From Erwinia sp. HDF1-3R (GTDB lineage: Bacteria; Pseudomonadota; Gammaproteobacteria; Enterobacterales; Enterobacteriaceae), in contig NZ_CP155071.1 of assembly GCF_039621855.1 (NCBI RefSeq), positions 2,294,001 through 2,358,000 of the forward strand: a DNA stretch of 64,000 bases. Reading direction: 5' to 3'. The stretch's first letter is position 1, and the number at the start of each line of letters is the position of its first letter. This document shows, in pieces, positions 34,273 through 42,528 of this stretch. The notes beneath the pieces were generated by a model. That model had not been told where the DNA came from, did no database searches, and saw nothing but the letters and a program-made list of their open reading frames with translations. The position numbers were made by a program, and so were the translations under genes.

Positions 34273-35133
34273 CTACCGTGGTAACTGACCATCAGAGCCA
34301 GACCTGGATAGATTCCACTTCTGTCTCGCCGCTTCAGGGCTTTTTTGATAATCCTGCATGGCCTGTTCCAAACGCCTGGCCAGATTCTGCTTATCGTTCA
34401 CCTGCTTAAGCTGAATAGCCAGATCGTTCACTGTCGGACTTGAGGTTCGCGGTGGCTGCGGAGCCAGATCTGAAGCCCTGGGGCTTGAGATTTCCGGCGG
34501 CTGGGGAGCCCGCACGGTCTTTCGGCTGAGGCCCGGACTGGTTAGACCCCACTTCTTCCTCGCCGCTTCAGGGCTTTTTTGAAAATCCTGCATGGCCTGT
34601 TCCAAAAACCTGGCCAGCTTCGGTTTATCGTTCACCTGCTTAAGTCGCATAACCAGATCGTTCACCGTCGGACCTGAGGTTCCCGAAGGCTGCGGAGCCA
34701 GATCGGTAATCCTGGGACTTGACATCCCCGGCGGCTGCGGAGCACGTACTGTCTTTCTGCTGAGGCCCGGACTGGGTAGATCCCACTTTTCCCTCGCCGC
34801 TTCAGGTTTTTTTTGGTGATCCTGCGTGGCCTGTCCCATCATAAGCTTAGCCAGCTTTTGCTTATCGTTCACCTGCTCAAGCTTGATAGCCAGATTAGTC
34901 GCCTTTAGGATTGAGGTCGGTGGCGGGGGAGCTGGACGCAGATTGCTCATCCGACCCCCTGACTGGATTTGATTTTTATTACAAGAAGCCTGTGACTTCT
35001 TCAAATTAACATTACTGTTAATAACTGTTGATAAACGCGACAATAAAGATAAAGTATTTTTAGGCTGGATCCTGGCCATCGAGTACAAGGCCTTAAAGCC
35101 TGTAACAAAACCAGGACCCGAGATAATAGACAT
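34273..35133 (-). CDS. Proline-rich tandem-repeat protein (possible secreted effector)
   Basis: A 286-residue protein. The first 85 residues contain no Asp or Glu, are rich in Ser, Asn, Lys and Leu, and have no Sec signal; they end in PAPPPP. Two full 78-residue repeats and a partial third follow, each with a predicted helical module (LKQVNDK..LAR.LEQAMQD.QKSPEAAR.KW) joined by proline-rich linkers (RAPQPP..SSPR, LAPQP). The PPPP plus amphipathic-helix pattern recalls actin-binding or host-protein-binding effectors, but no family is recognised. I chose the ATG at 35133; a GTG at 35148 is the alternative. It has no operon partners. Confidence 0.62.
   Translation of the reverse strand: MSIISGPGFVTGFKALYSMARIQPKNTLSLLSRLSTVINSNVNLKKSQASCNKNQIQSGGRMSNLRPAPPPPTSILKATNLAIKLEQVNDKQKLAKLMMGQATQDHQKKPEAAREKWDLPSPGLSRKTVRAPQPPGMSSPRITDLAPQPSGTSGPTVNDLVMRLKQVNDKPKLARFLEQAMQDFQKSPEAARKKWGLTSPGLSRKTVRAPQPPEISSPRASDLAPQPPRTSSPTVNDLAIQLKQVNDKQNLARRLEQAMQDYQKSPEAARQKWNLSRSGSDGQLPR
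34327..34965. repeat. 234-base in-frame tandem repeats
   Basis: CGCCGCTTCAGG recurs at 34327, 34561 and 34795, an exact 234-base period, encoding the 78-residue repeats of the gene above. The copies differ by scattered substitutions that mostly keep the helical core intact. Confidence 0.82.
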
Positions 35134-35148
35134 ATTCACATTTCTCAC

Positions 35149-35791
35149 TATCTTCTAAAATTATAGGATTCCGACGTGGAACTCCTGCTCAGGCCCGCCT
35201 GAGCATAAGCTTCAAAGAATACCACTAACCGGGTCCGTCATAACTCCCCTGGTGCTGTAAGAAATTAAAGTTGAGCGGTTTTTGTAAGTTAAAAACCCCT
35301 GGCTGCGGCTACTTAGTGGCTTAGTGCTCCTCAACCACTGACGCAGATGCTCGTGTAAATTATCCACCTGACTGCTCACTTACAACAATAACGCTAATAC
35401 GGTTGGTAATATGAATCGCTCAGGGAATACCAGACTTTATAATGCAGCTTAGAGTAATAAGAAATAATGCAGCTTATAGTAATAAGAACATTGTCAGATA
35501 TTGATACTCAAACGTCTGTCTGCATCAGCATCAACACTTCATTACGGTTTCAGAATATTACAGTCTTTATCCTCTTAATTATTTCGGATAGTCCCTGTTC
35601 GAGAGAATAATAAGGCCTCTCCAGTTTAAAGGGTAAAGGATCCAGTAATATTATGGTGGAGCAAACTGCAAAAACCGGGCAGCAAGGATATTTTTTCTAA
35701 ATCCCGTCAGCTGAAGGGCAAGCACCACCCTCTGGCGCCTGCAGTGCCATTCTTTTTTACTGCCTGGAGGCTGGAAGATAAATCAGACAGT
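35149..35791. other. AT-rich intergenic region
   Basis: About 640 bases without a supportable gene. It contains the 25-base-period direct repeat at 35440-35488. It must hold the promoter of the repeat-protein gene; no hrp-box-like pair was found on that strand. Confidence 0.5.
35440..35488. repeat. 24-base direct repeat, two copies
   Basis: A 24-base sequence starting TAATGCAGCTTA at 35440 is repeated at 35465 with one mismatch. It is non-coding and AT-rich, and could be a slippage duplication or a regulator site. Confidence 0.75.
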
Positions 35792-36493
35792 CTACTCGCG
35801 ACAGGTCAGCCCAAAGGATTCGAAGGTCGCCCGCGCCTGCGGCGTGCGCAGCGAGGCAAGCAGTGCCGCCGCATCCTGCGGATTGGCTGCCGCGCGGAAA
35901 ATACCCCCGGCAAAGGCGGTCACCTTCTGCGCCTCATCGGGCAGGGGGCCGATCACTTTCACACCCGGCACCATCAGCAGCTCGCTGATTTGCTGTAGGG
36001 CGAGATCCGCCTTGCCCGTCAGCAGCTGGCTGGCGGTAAATCCTTCGGGGATGGTGGTACCGCGCGACGTCATCTCCGCTTCAATGCCCAGCCGCTCGAT
36101 CAGCGTTTGAAAATAGATGCCGCTGGCCCCCCCGAGCGACCAGGCCACCGAGCGTGCTGCCAGCAGCGTCTGCTTAAGCGCCGACAGGCTGCTGATATCC
36201 GGCGCGACCGCATCGGGTAGTATGGCCAGACCAATGCGCGAATCCACCAGATCCACGCGGCTGTCGGCAATTATTACGCCTTCCTCAATCAGCCGCTCGA
36301 TCACCGGTACGGTGAGGATTGCCGCATCGGCCGGGGCACCGGCGGCTATTTTTCTCTCAATCACGGAAGTGGGATTCCACTCCAGCGTCAGTTCGCAGTG
36401 GGGATGCTGCTGCAAAAAAGCCTGCTCCAGTGCGTCAAAGGGCGCGCGAACCGCCAGTGCGCTAAATACGCGCAGGGTTGTATTTCCGGACAT
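35792..36493 (-). CDS. ModA-like substrate-binding protein without signal peptide
   Basis: A 233-residue protein with the two-lobed type 2 periplasmic-binding fold of the ModA/WtpA group: LRVFSALAVRAPFDALEQAFLQQ, then AAILTVPVIERLIEEGV, then the hinge-lobe segment LTGKADLALQQISELLMVPGVKVIGPLP. The start at 36493 has an AAGGAG ribosome site and the protein begins directly at the first strand (MSGNTTLRVFS), so it lacks the expected export signal and should be cytoplasmic. A longer frame to 36544 only adds duplicated gene-tail sequence. It is downstream of the alpha-hydroxy-acid oxidase gene and probably cotranscribed; no ABC permease is nearby. Confidence 0.72.
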   Translation of the reverse strand: MSGNTTLRVFSALAVRAPFDALEQAFLQQHPHCELTLEWNPTSVIERKIAAGAPADAAILTVPVIERLIEEGVIIADSRVDLVDSRIGLAILPDAVAPDISSLSALKQTLLAARSVAWSLGGASGIYFQTLIERLGIEAEMTSRGTTIPEGFTASQLLTGKADLALQQISELLMVPGVKVIGPLPDEAQKVTAFAGGIFRAAANPQDAAALLASLRTPQARATFESFGLTCRE

Positions 36494-36515
36494 ACCGTAC
36501 TCCTTAATAATGGGT

Positions 36516-36622
36516 TCAGCGCGTAATGCGCAGGTAGCGCTCATTTCGAATCAGCGCGTAATGCACATTTAGCGCTAATAATTGTATCAGCGCGTTTTAC
36601 ACAGGTAGCTCTCATCCAGTTC
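36516..36622. repeat. Three tandem copies of a gene 3' end
   Basis: Units start at 36516, 36551 and 36587 (35-36-base period), each beginning TCAGCGCG. The third is the true 3' end of the oxidase gene on the minus strand; the others are decayed copies in the spacer. On the minus strand copy 1 still reads ERYLRITR-stop against ESYLCKTR-stop of the gene. Confidence 0.78.
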
Positions 36623-37825
36623 AGACGGGGTGCGCACGCCGAGTAGCGCCAGGTCGCGGTCGATTTCATCACGCAGAATATGCATGGCATGCTCCACGCC
36701 TGCCTGCCCCCCGATGACGGCCCCATACAGAAAAGGCCTGCCAAGCAGAACCAGATCGGCGCCCAGCGCCATGGCTTTCATCACATCGGTGCCGCGGCGA
36801 ATGCCGCTGTCGATAATCACCTTCATGCTGCCCTTTTGCGCAGCCACCTCGGCCAGCGAATAGAGGGGCGGCAGGGTGTGATCCAGCTGGCGGCCGCCGT
36901 GATTGGAGAGGATCACCGCATCCGCGCCAAGATCGCGAGCAATAAAGGCATCCTGCGGCGACATCAGCCCTTTGATTACCAGATTTCCCCGCCACTTTTT
37001 ACGAATGGCCTCGACGTTTTTCCAGCAGAGCTTGTCGCGCGCCTGGGTGTTTCGCACTTTGCCCGACATCATCGGCGGGCCGCGCTCGGCGTCGGTATTT
37101 TCAAAATGCGGCGCGCCGTGACGCAGGAAGGTCTGCGCGACGGTGCCCAGCAGCCAGCGCGGGCTGAGCGCGCTTTCAAGCGCCACCTTCGGGGTGATCT
37201 TAATCGGCATACTGAAGCCGCTGCGGATATTGTGCTCGCGGTTACCCAGCATCGGCGTATCGCCGGTGACCACCAGCGTGCTGAAGCCCGCCGCCGCCAC
37301 GCGATCCAGCAGCCGGTCGATACGCGGCTGATCGCCCGCCAGATAGGCCTGGAACCACGCATCCGGGTTAGCGGCATGTACGTCCTCCAGCTTAACCAGT
37401 GAAGAGGCGCTGAGGATCATCGGCACGTTCATTTCACGGGCGGCCCGGGCAAGCGCGATATCGGCCTGATAGGCGACAAAGGAGGCACCGCCCAACGGCG
37501 CAACGCCGAAAGGATGATGATAGCTGTGGCCAAACAGGGTGGTGCGCTGGCTGCGACCCGAAACGTCTCTGAACATACGAGGGATAAACGTATAGCGCTG
37601 GTAGGCTTCAAGGTTACCGGCAATACCGCGCCCGGTTTCAACCCCGCCCGCCACATACTGATAGATCATATTGGGCAGGCGTCGACGGGCATGGCGTTCA
37701 AAATCGTCCAGGGCCAGCAGATCGCGAAACCGACGCGGCAGCTTTGCCGTCGCCGGTGCGGTCACGACGGTAGCGGTATCCGGGTCAACCCCGCGCAGCG
37801 TGGAGGGCGTAGCAGATGAAGTCAT
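36587..37825 (-). CDS. FMN-dependent alpha-hydroxy-acid oxidase/dehydrogenase
   Basis: A 412-residue TIM-barrel flavoenzyme of the lactate/glycolate/mandelate dehydrogenase family: YQYVAGGVETGRGI, the FMN-binding PFGVAPLGGASF, LVVTGDTPMLGNREHNIRSGF, and the active-site SNHGGRQLDHTLPP with catalytic histidine and arginine, then DSGIRRGTDVMKAMALGAD and GRPFLYG. It oxidises a 2-hydroxy acid to a 2-oxo acid. The N-terminal 30 residues are an unusual Thr/Ala/Pro-rich extension. It is divergent from the racemase-otnK pair over a spacer with two LacI-type operators, so a tetronate-like 2-hydroxy acid is a more likely substrate than lactate (inference). Confidence 0.85.
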   Translation of the reverse strand: MTSSATPSTLRGVDPDTATVVTAPATAKLPRRFRDLLALDDFERHARRRLPNMIYQYVAGGVETGRGIAGNLEAYQRYTFIPRMFRDVSGRSQRTTLFGHSYHHPFGVAPLGGASFVAYQADIALARAAREMNVPMILSASSLVKLEDVHAANPDAWFQAYLAGDQPRIDRLLDRVAAAGFSTLVVTGDTPMLGNREHNIRSGFSMPIKITPKVALESALSPRWLLGTVAQTFLRHGAPHFENTDAERGPPMMSGKVRNTQARDKLCWKNVEAIRKKWRGNLVIKGLMSPQDAFIARDLGADAVILSNHGGRQLDHTLPPLYSLAEVAAQKGSMKVIIDSGIRRGTDVMKAMALGADLVLLGRPFLYGAVIGGQAGVEHAMHILRDEIDRDLALLGVRTPSELDESYLCKTR

Positions 37826-37907
37826 AATGCGTTCTCACAGTCGGTGAACAGGGTTAGCAGTGAGGCATCAGGGCATGACGGGGCATGACGCAAAATGCAT
37901 TTATTTT

Positions 37908-37919
37908 GTAAGCGCTTTC
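37908..37919. promoter_or_regulatory. LacI-family operator 3
   Basis: GTAAGCGCTTTC, identical to the site at 33111-33122, 83 bases upstream of the alpha-hydroxy-acid oxidase start. The direct repeat GGGCATGACG GGGCATGACG lies just before it (37871-37890). Confidence 0.68.
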
Positions 37920-38009
37920 AATTGTGGTTAATCATCGTTAATATTTCAACATAACATTAACAATGTGAACCGCGTAATCTGTGATCGGGCTCACTTTACA
38001 GAAACATTT

Positions 38010-38021
38010 GTAAGCCCTTAC
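38010..38021. promoter_or_regulatory. LacI-family operator 4
   Basis: GTAAGCCCTTAC, whose GTAAG/CTTAC arms are perfectly inverted, 77 bases upstream of the racemase-family start in the divergent spacer. Its centre is 102 bases from that of operator 3, allowing looping. Confidence 0.62.
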
Positions 38022-38097
38022 ATTGGAACCCGTGCCCGACGCGGTACGACTATACCGGGCAGAGCACGCCCGCCGAGCTAACTCTCTGGAGCGAATC

Positions 38098-38784
38098 ATG
38101 ACCCGTATTGTTTTACTGCACGCCACGCCGGTCGCCATGGCGCCGATTGATGCGGCCTTTCGGGATATCTGGCCCGAGGCCGAAACCATAAACCTGCTGG
38201 ACGATGGCCTGTCGGTGGACCGTGCGCGCGAGGAGACGCTCTCCCCGGCATTAATCGATCGCTTTGTTCACCTGGGCGAATATGGCTATAAGATGCAGGC
38301 CGGGGGCATTCTGGTAACCTGCTCGGCCTTTGGCCCGGCCATCGACAGGCTGGCGGAGACGCTTCCTGTACCGGTACTGAAGCCTAATGAAGCAATGTTT
38401 CACGAGGCGGTGCAGCAGGGAAATACCATCGGCATGCTCGCCACCTTTGGTCCTTCGATACAGACCATGACCGATGAATTTAACCAGTACGTCGCGGAGC
38501 ATCACTCTGCGGCCACGCTGACCACCGTGCTGGTGGAGGAAGCCATCGATCTGCTGAAGAAAGGTGACGTCGAGGGGCACAATCAGCGGGTGGCCGCGCG
38601 GGCAAAAGAGCTGGCGCACTGTGATGTCATTATGCTTGCCCACTTTTCCACCTCGCGCGCTGCCGACAGCGTTCGTCAGCAGGTTGCAATCCCGGTACTG
38701 ACCGCGCCCCATGCCGCCGTGAAGCGGATGAAGGCCAGCGTGGCGGCAGCGGATCGGCACAGCCCCGCAGGCGAAAAGGAGTAG
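38098..38784 (+). CDS. Asp/Glu racemase-family protein
   Basis: A 228-residue protein of the aspartate/glutamate/hydantoin racemase superfamily: IVLLHATPVAMAPIDAAF, GILVTCSAFGPAID with the first active-site cysteine, and near the C-terminus HCDVIMLAHFSTS, where the second catalytic cysteine of true racemases seems replaced (no Cys after LAHF). One cysteine only suggests an isomerase, decarboxylase or hydrolase role instead of two-base racemisation. I chose the ATG at 38098 (after TGGAGCGAATC). otnK follows after 3 bases, so the two are one operon; in this position it might take the role of the OtnI isomerase (inference). Confidence 0.75.
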   Translation: MTRIVLLHATPVAMAPIDAAFRDIWPEAETINLLDDGLSVDRAREETLSPALIDRFVHLGEYGYKMQAGGILVTCSAFGPAIDRLAETLPVPVLKPNEAMFHEAVQQGNTIGMLATFGPSIQTMTDEFNQYVAEHHSAATLTTVLVEEAIDLLKKGDVEGHNQRVAARAKELAHCDVIMLAHFSTSRAADSVRQQVAIPVLTAPHAAVKRMKASVAAADRHSPAGEKE

Positions 38785-38787
38785 ATA

Positions 38788-40116
38788 ATGTTAATTGGCG
38801 TAATAGCGGATGATTTTACCGGGGCCAGCGATATCGCGGTGACGCTCGCGAAAGGGATACAGGGTGAGGGCGGCCTGAAAACAACCCAGTACCTGGGGGT
38901 GCCCTCGCGGCCTGCTGAGGCAGAAGTTGAAGCGGGGGTGGTCGCCCTCAAAAGCCGCTCTGTTCCGGCGGATCGGGCCGTGGCCCAGTCGCTGGCCGCC
39001 TGCCGCTGGTTACAGGCGCAGGGCTGCGAGCAGATCCTTTTCAAATACTGCTCGACCTTTGATTCAACCGACAGCGGCAATATCGGGCCGGTCATTGATG
39101 CGCTCGCGACGCATCTTGGGGCCAAAAGCGTGGTGGTCTGTCCCGCTTTCCCCGCCATGGGCCGCTCGGTTTATCAGGGGCATCTGTTCGTGGGCGATCG
39201 TCTGCTTAACGAATCGGGAATGCAGCATCATCCGCTCACGCCAATGACCGATGCCGATCTGCGCCGGGTACTGCAACGCCAGTCGCATAATCCGGTTGTG
39301 CATATTGGCTGGCAAACGGTGAGCCAGGGTAGCGACGCGCTGAGCCGGGCATTGGCGAAAGTAGAACAGCAGGCGGAAACCTCACGCGAACGTGCGTCGG
39401 GCGCAGCGTCAAATGCTGGCCCGCAGGCGAACGCGACCACGCTGGTGGTGGTGGATGCTATCAGCGAGGCCGATCTGGCGGCTATCGGTGAAGCCTGCCG
39501 CTATGCGCCACTGGTCACCGGCGGCTCCGGCGTCGCCCTTGGTCTGCCGCACAACTTTATTGCGCAGGGGCGGGTAAGCGGCCAACCTGCGCGTACCCCG
39601 CAGGTTCCCGGTGCGGAAGCGATTCTGGTCGGCAGCTGTTCGGGGGCCACCCGCGAGCAGATTGCCGAACACCAGAAACATCACCCGGTGATGATGATCG
39701 ACGTTGGCGACGTGATGAGCGGCATAACCGGTCCCGATCGGCTGGTCGACTTTATTCAGGCGCATCAGGGGCAGTCCCCGCTGGTTTACTCCTCCGGTGA
39801 TCCGGCGTCGGTCAGGCAGATCCAGCAGCAATACGGCCGTGAGAAGGTTGCCGCTGCGCTGGATGCGCTGTTTGGCACCACCGCACAGCGGCTGGTGGCC
39901 GCGGGCACCCGACGTATCGTGGTCGGGGGAGGGGAAACGTCGGGGGCGGTGGTCAGCGCGCTGGATCTGGGTGCGCTGACTATCGGTGAAGAGATCGATG
40001 TGGGCGTACCCGCGATGTTTTCTCAGGGGGAGGAACCCATCGCGCTGGCGCTAAAATCGGGTAACTTCGGGGGGAAAACGTTTTTCGCCCGCGCGGTCGC
40101 CTCACTGCGCGGCTAA
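38788..40116 (+). CDS. otnK: 3-oxo-tetronate kinase (DUF1537/OtnK family)
   Basis: A 442-residue kinase of the four-carbon acid sugar family. The N-terminal substrate-binding domain starts IGVIADDFTGASDIAVTLA, with KYCSTFDSTDSGNIG typical for the family; the C-terminal nucleotide-binding domain (about 270-440) has LVGSCSGATREQI, VVGGGETSGAVVSAL and the final KSGNFGGKTFFARA. It phosphorylates 3-oxo-tetronate at O4 with ATP; the product is the substrate of OtnC encoded at 30938. A short Ala/Thr/Ser-rich insertion lies around residues 195-215. It is cotranscribed with the racemase-family gene. Confidence 0.9.
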   Translation: MLIGVIADDFTGASDIAVTLAKGIQGEGGLKTTQYLGVPSRPAEAEVEAGVVALKSRSVPADRAVAQSLAACRWLQAQGCEQILFKYCSTFDSTDSGNIGPVIDALATHLGAKSVVVCPAFPAMGRSVYQGHLFVGDRLLNESGMQHHPLTPMTDADLRRVLQRQSHNPVVHIGWQTVSQGSDALSRALAKVEQQAETSRERASGAASNAGPQANATTLVVVDAISEADLAAIGEACRYAPLVTGGSGVALGLPHNFIAQGRVSGQPARTPQVPGAEAILVGSCSGATREQIAEHQKHHPVMMIDVGDVMSGITGPDRLVDFIQAHQGQSPLVYSSGDPASVRQIQQQYGREKVAAALDALFGTTAQRLVAAGTRRIVVGGGETSGAVVSALDLGALTIGEEIDVGVPAMFSQGEEPIALALKSGNFGGKTFFARAVASLRG

Positions 40117-40187
40117 CACCCTCTCAGCCGCGTGTCTCTCCGCGCTTTCCTGCGCCGCGTCGAGGGCAGGGAAGCGCGAGCCGGCCG

Positions 40188-40273
40188 GGGGCTAGAGATT
40201 CACCAGCGTTTGCAGAACGGTGAGCTGGCCGGGGCTAGAGGTTCACCAGCTTTTGCAGAACGGTGAGCTGGCT
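40188..40273. repeat. 43-base tandem duplication of a gene 3' end
   Basis: The 43 bases 40231-40273, which contain the stop codon and last 12 codons of the FIST-chemoreceptor gene, are repeated immediately downstream at 40188-40230 with only three mismatches. The extra copy lies outside the coding region. Confidence 0.85.
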
Positions 40274-42193
40274 GACCGCCTGATTCATCGCATCCATCCC
40301 CGCTGCGGCATCTTTGAGTCGGCTGATATTTTCCACCATGCTCTGCCGTCCAAGCGCATTCTCTTCGCTGATGGTCGCGATCTGTCCCTGAGCCGAGAGG
40401 CTCTTTTGTGCCATATCCGTTGTCGTGCTGGCGCTGCGACCCGCCAGTTTTTTCAGCGTGGCCAGCGTAGTGACCGTTTCGTTGATGTTTTGACGGGTAG
40501 CATCCGCCTGTTCTTTTGACGAGCGCGCCAGACGGCGTACCTCCTCCGCAACTACCGCAAATCCGCGTCCCGCTGCGCCAGCGCGCGCAGCCTCTACCGC
40601 CGCGTTAAGCGCGAGGAGGTTGGTCTGGTCGGCAATGGCGCCGATGCCAGCGGTGATCTGGGTGATGCCGCGGGAAATTTTCTCCAGTTCGGCAAGCTGT
40701 GCGGTGAGTTCTTCCTGCGCGGTCAGGGTGATGGCGGCGGCATCGTTAATCGCGCCAATATTCACCCCTGCGATGTCCAGTGCGTCGCTCTGGCGGTTGG
40801 TGGCTTGCTCAAGCAGCGGGAAAGTATTGATCACCGGCGCGATGGCCTGCTGATAGGCAATGACCTTATCAATCACGCCGGTCTGTAGCGTGTGCAGGGC
40901 TTCCCAACGCCGCAGCGAACGCTGTGCGTAGTGTCCGGCATAGGCCGCATACTCGACCGCAAAGCGCGTCATGGCCTTCACATCCCGGTCGTAAAATACC
41001 AGCGCTGACAGCGTTTGGTTAATTGGTACACCGAAAATTTCGCCAAAGCTTGAGAAGCCCGCGGCGGTTACGCCACTAAAGAGCTGGGCCGAAGGCAGGC
41101 TGTCCGGGTTATTCAGACGACGCAGCAGGCAGTCATTAAGCAGCATTGCGCTGGGTTTGCCTTTACCGGCTGAAAATTTCAACCACTCCTGCTGTGTGGC
41201 ATTAACAAAATCCTGCGCCTCCAGGAGATAAAGGCGATCGCCAAATTCCAGGTCGCAAAAAAAACTGAGACTGTCGGTATTAACTTTAGCGACGGAACGA
41301 ATAAAGTATTCCTCTCCGACTTTCACGCCAAATGTCGTCCCCTGTAAATGTTTTTCAAGCTGGGAAGGCGGGCATTTAAAATAGTCAGCAAGTGCCTCAA
41401 CGATCGGTTTCTGCTGTCCGTCGGTATCAAACAGCGAGGAAACGGTGCGGGTGACCGGGTTCGCTTCTGCAATTAGCCAGCTTTGCGAGGTCGGGGTAAA
41501 GTTCTGGCTCTTAAAGGGTGCAAATGATTTACCTTTCGCCATCTTACAAAATACAATCACCGCTTTATTCTGTAACAGCCCCTCATGCGTTCCAATCCAG
41601 GTGTTCAGGAAGTCCGTACGTCCGCCCGCTGATCCGCCTATTGCCAGGCAGGGGAAACGTCCGCTGTCATACCAGGCCTGCATCAGAAATCCTTCTGCCG
41701 AAGAGAGGCCGTCGCAGTAGATCATCGCAAAGGTATCTTCAGAGGAGAGCGCCATACTGACCGGCATTTTGTCTAACTGGCGTCGGAGCGCGGCTATGCG
41801 CTGCCCGGCCGTGGCCTCGGGCGGGATAGCCAGGTCCAGCTGATGCACTTCATGTTCGGCGATGGTTTGTTGCGGCAGCCAGAGCCAGCTGCCCATCGGC
41901 CCGCTGGTGTCGCAGTAGGTAGACTGCCCCTTTTTTGCACAGAGCGCGCCGGTCGACGAGAGCACGATAATCCGGCGATGCGGGGTGCTCAGTTTCTGCC
42001 AGGCGCTGTTGACCCGGCCGAAATCGGCTTCGGGCGGCACGAAGACCATCATCAGGCCCCGGCCATCGCCGCTGCCAACTGGAAACCGCGTTGGCACCGC
42101 CCGACAGTCAAACGTATTGCTGGCCGGCCGGGCCGCCAGTGAATGTATTTTACGTGGAATAAGGGTATTCCACAGATATGATGCGATGGACAT
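40235..42193 (-). CDS. Soluble chemoreceptor with FIST sensory domain
   Basis: A 652-residue protein without membrane helices. Residues 40-245 are a FIST N domain ([43 protein letters not shown]) and 250-390 the FIST C domain ([31 protein letters not shown]). From about 440 comes a methyl-accepting signalling domain with the hairpin tip [23 protein letters not shown] and [19 protein letters not shown] domains are thought to bind small ligands such as amino acids. The receptor would signal in the cytoplasm through CheW/CheA. The 3' end is tandemly duplicated. Single gene. Confidence 0.87.
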   Translation of the reverse strand: MSIASYLWNTLIPRKIHSLAARPASNTFDCRAVPTRFPVGSGDGRGLMMVFVPPEADFGRVNSAWQKLSTPHRRIIVLSSTGALCAKKGQSTYCDTSGPMGSWLWLPQQTIAEHEVHQLDLAIPPEATAGQRIAALRRQLDKMPVSMALSSEDTFAMIYCDGLSSAEGFLMQAWYDSGRFPCLAIGGSAGGRTDFLNTWIGTHEGLLQNKAVIVFCKMAKGKSFAPFKSQNFTPTSQSWLIAEANPVTRTVSSLFDTDGQQKPIVEALADYFKCPPSQLEKHLQGTTFGVKVGEEYFIRSVAKVNTDSLSFFCDLEFGDRLYLLEAQDFVNATQQEWLKFSAGKGKPSAMLLNDCLLRRLNNPDSLPSAQLFSGVTAAGFSSFGEIFGVPINQTLSALVFYDRDVKAMTRFAVEYAAYAGHYAQRSLRRWEALHTLQTGVIDKVIAYQQAIAPVINTFPLLEQATNRQSDALDIAGVNIGAINDAAAITLTAQEELTAQLAELEKISRGITQITAGIGAIADQTNLLALNAAVEAARAGAAGRGFAVVAEEVRRLARSSKEQADATRQNINETVTTLATLKKLAGRSASTTTDMAQKSLSAQGQIATISEENALGRQSMVENISRLKDAAAGMDAMNQAVSQLTVLQKLVNL

Positions 42194-42528
42194 GCTGTGC
42201 TCCAGGGGATAATTTAGCTTAAGTCTTTATTTATGGATATGACTTATCTAACCCCAATTTAAATGTTTATTTTTAATTAGGATGAAAACGTGGAGAATTT
42301 GGCTGTTATATAGCAAAGAAAATTAAAGGCCGCAAATAATGCCTGTTTTTATTTTTCTTTATCATTCACCCAGGAACGCGACAATAACTCAAACACAATC
42401 GAGTTATTAATACGTTAATAAATCTCCTGAGAACTTTTTACCCACATTGAGGGCAGGACAGAGCATTTCCTGGCGACGCCGCAGCCCCTTGTTGTTGAAC
42501 GAACCTGCGGCGGCGTAGGGGTATCCGT
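42194..42528. other. Intergenic region between two chemoreceptor genes
   Basis: About 335 AT-rich bases, no gene seen. It probably contains the promoter of the FIST receptor (minus strand) and the end of the other receptor's transcript. Confidence 0.45.

Noticed and set aside
36516..36622. Possible CRISPR-like array
   Set aside because: Only three units, no true spacers between them, and one unit is the coding end of a gene; it is a tandem duplication.
36587..37825. Naming the FMN enzyme lldD (L-lactate dehydrogenase)
   Set aside because: The fold fits, but no lactate permease or LldR is adjacent and the operators tie it to tetronate-type genes; substrate left open.
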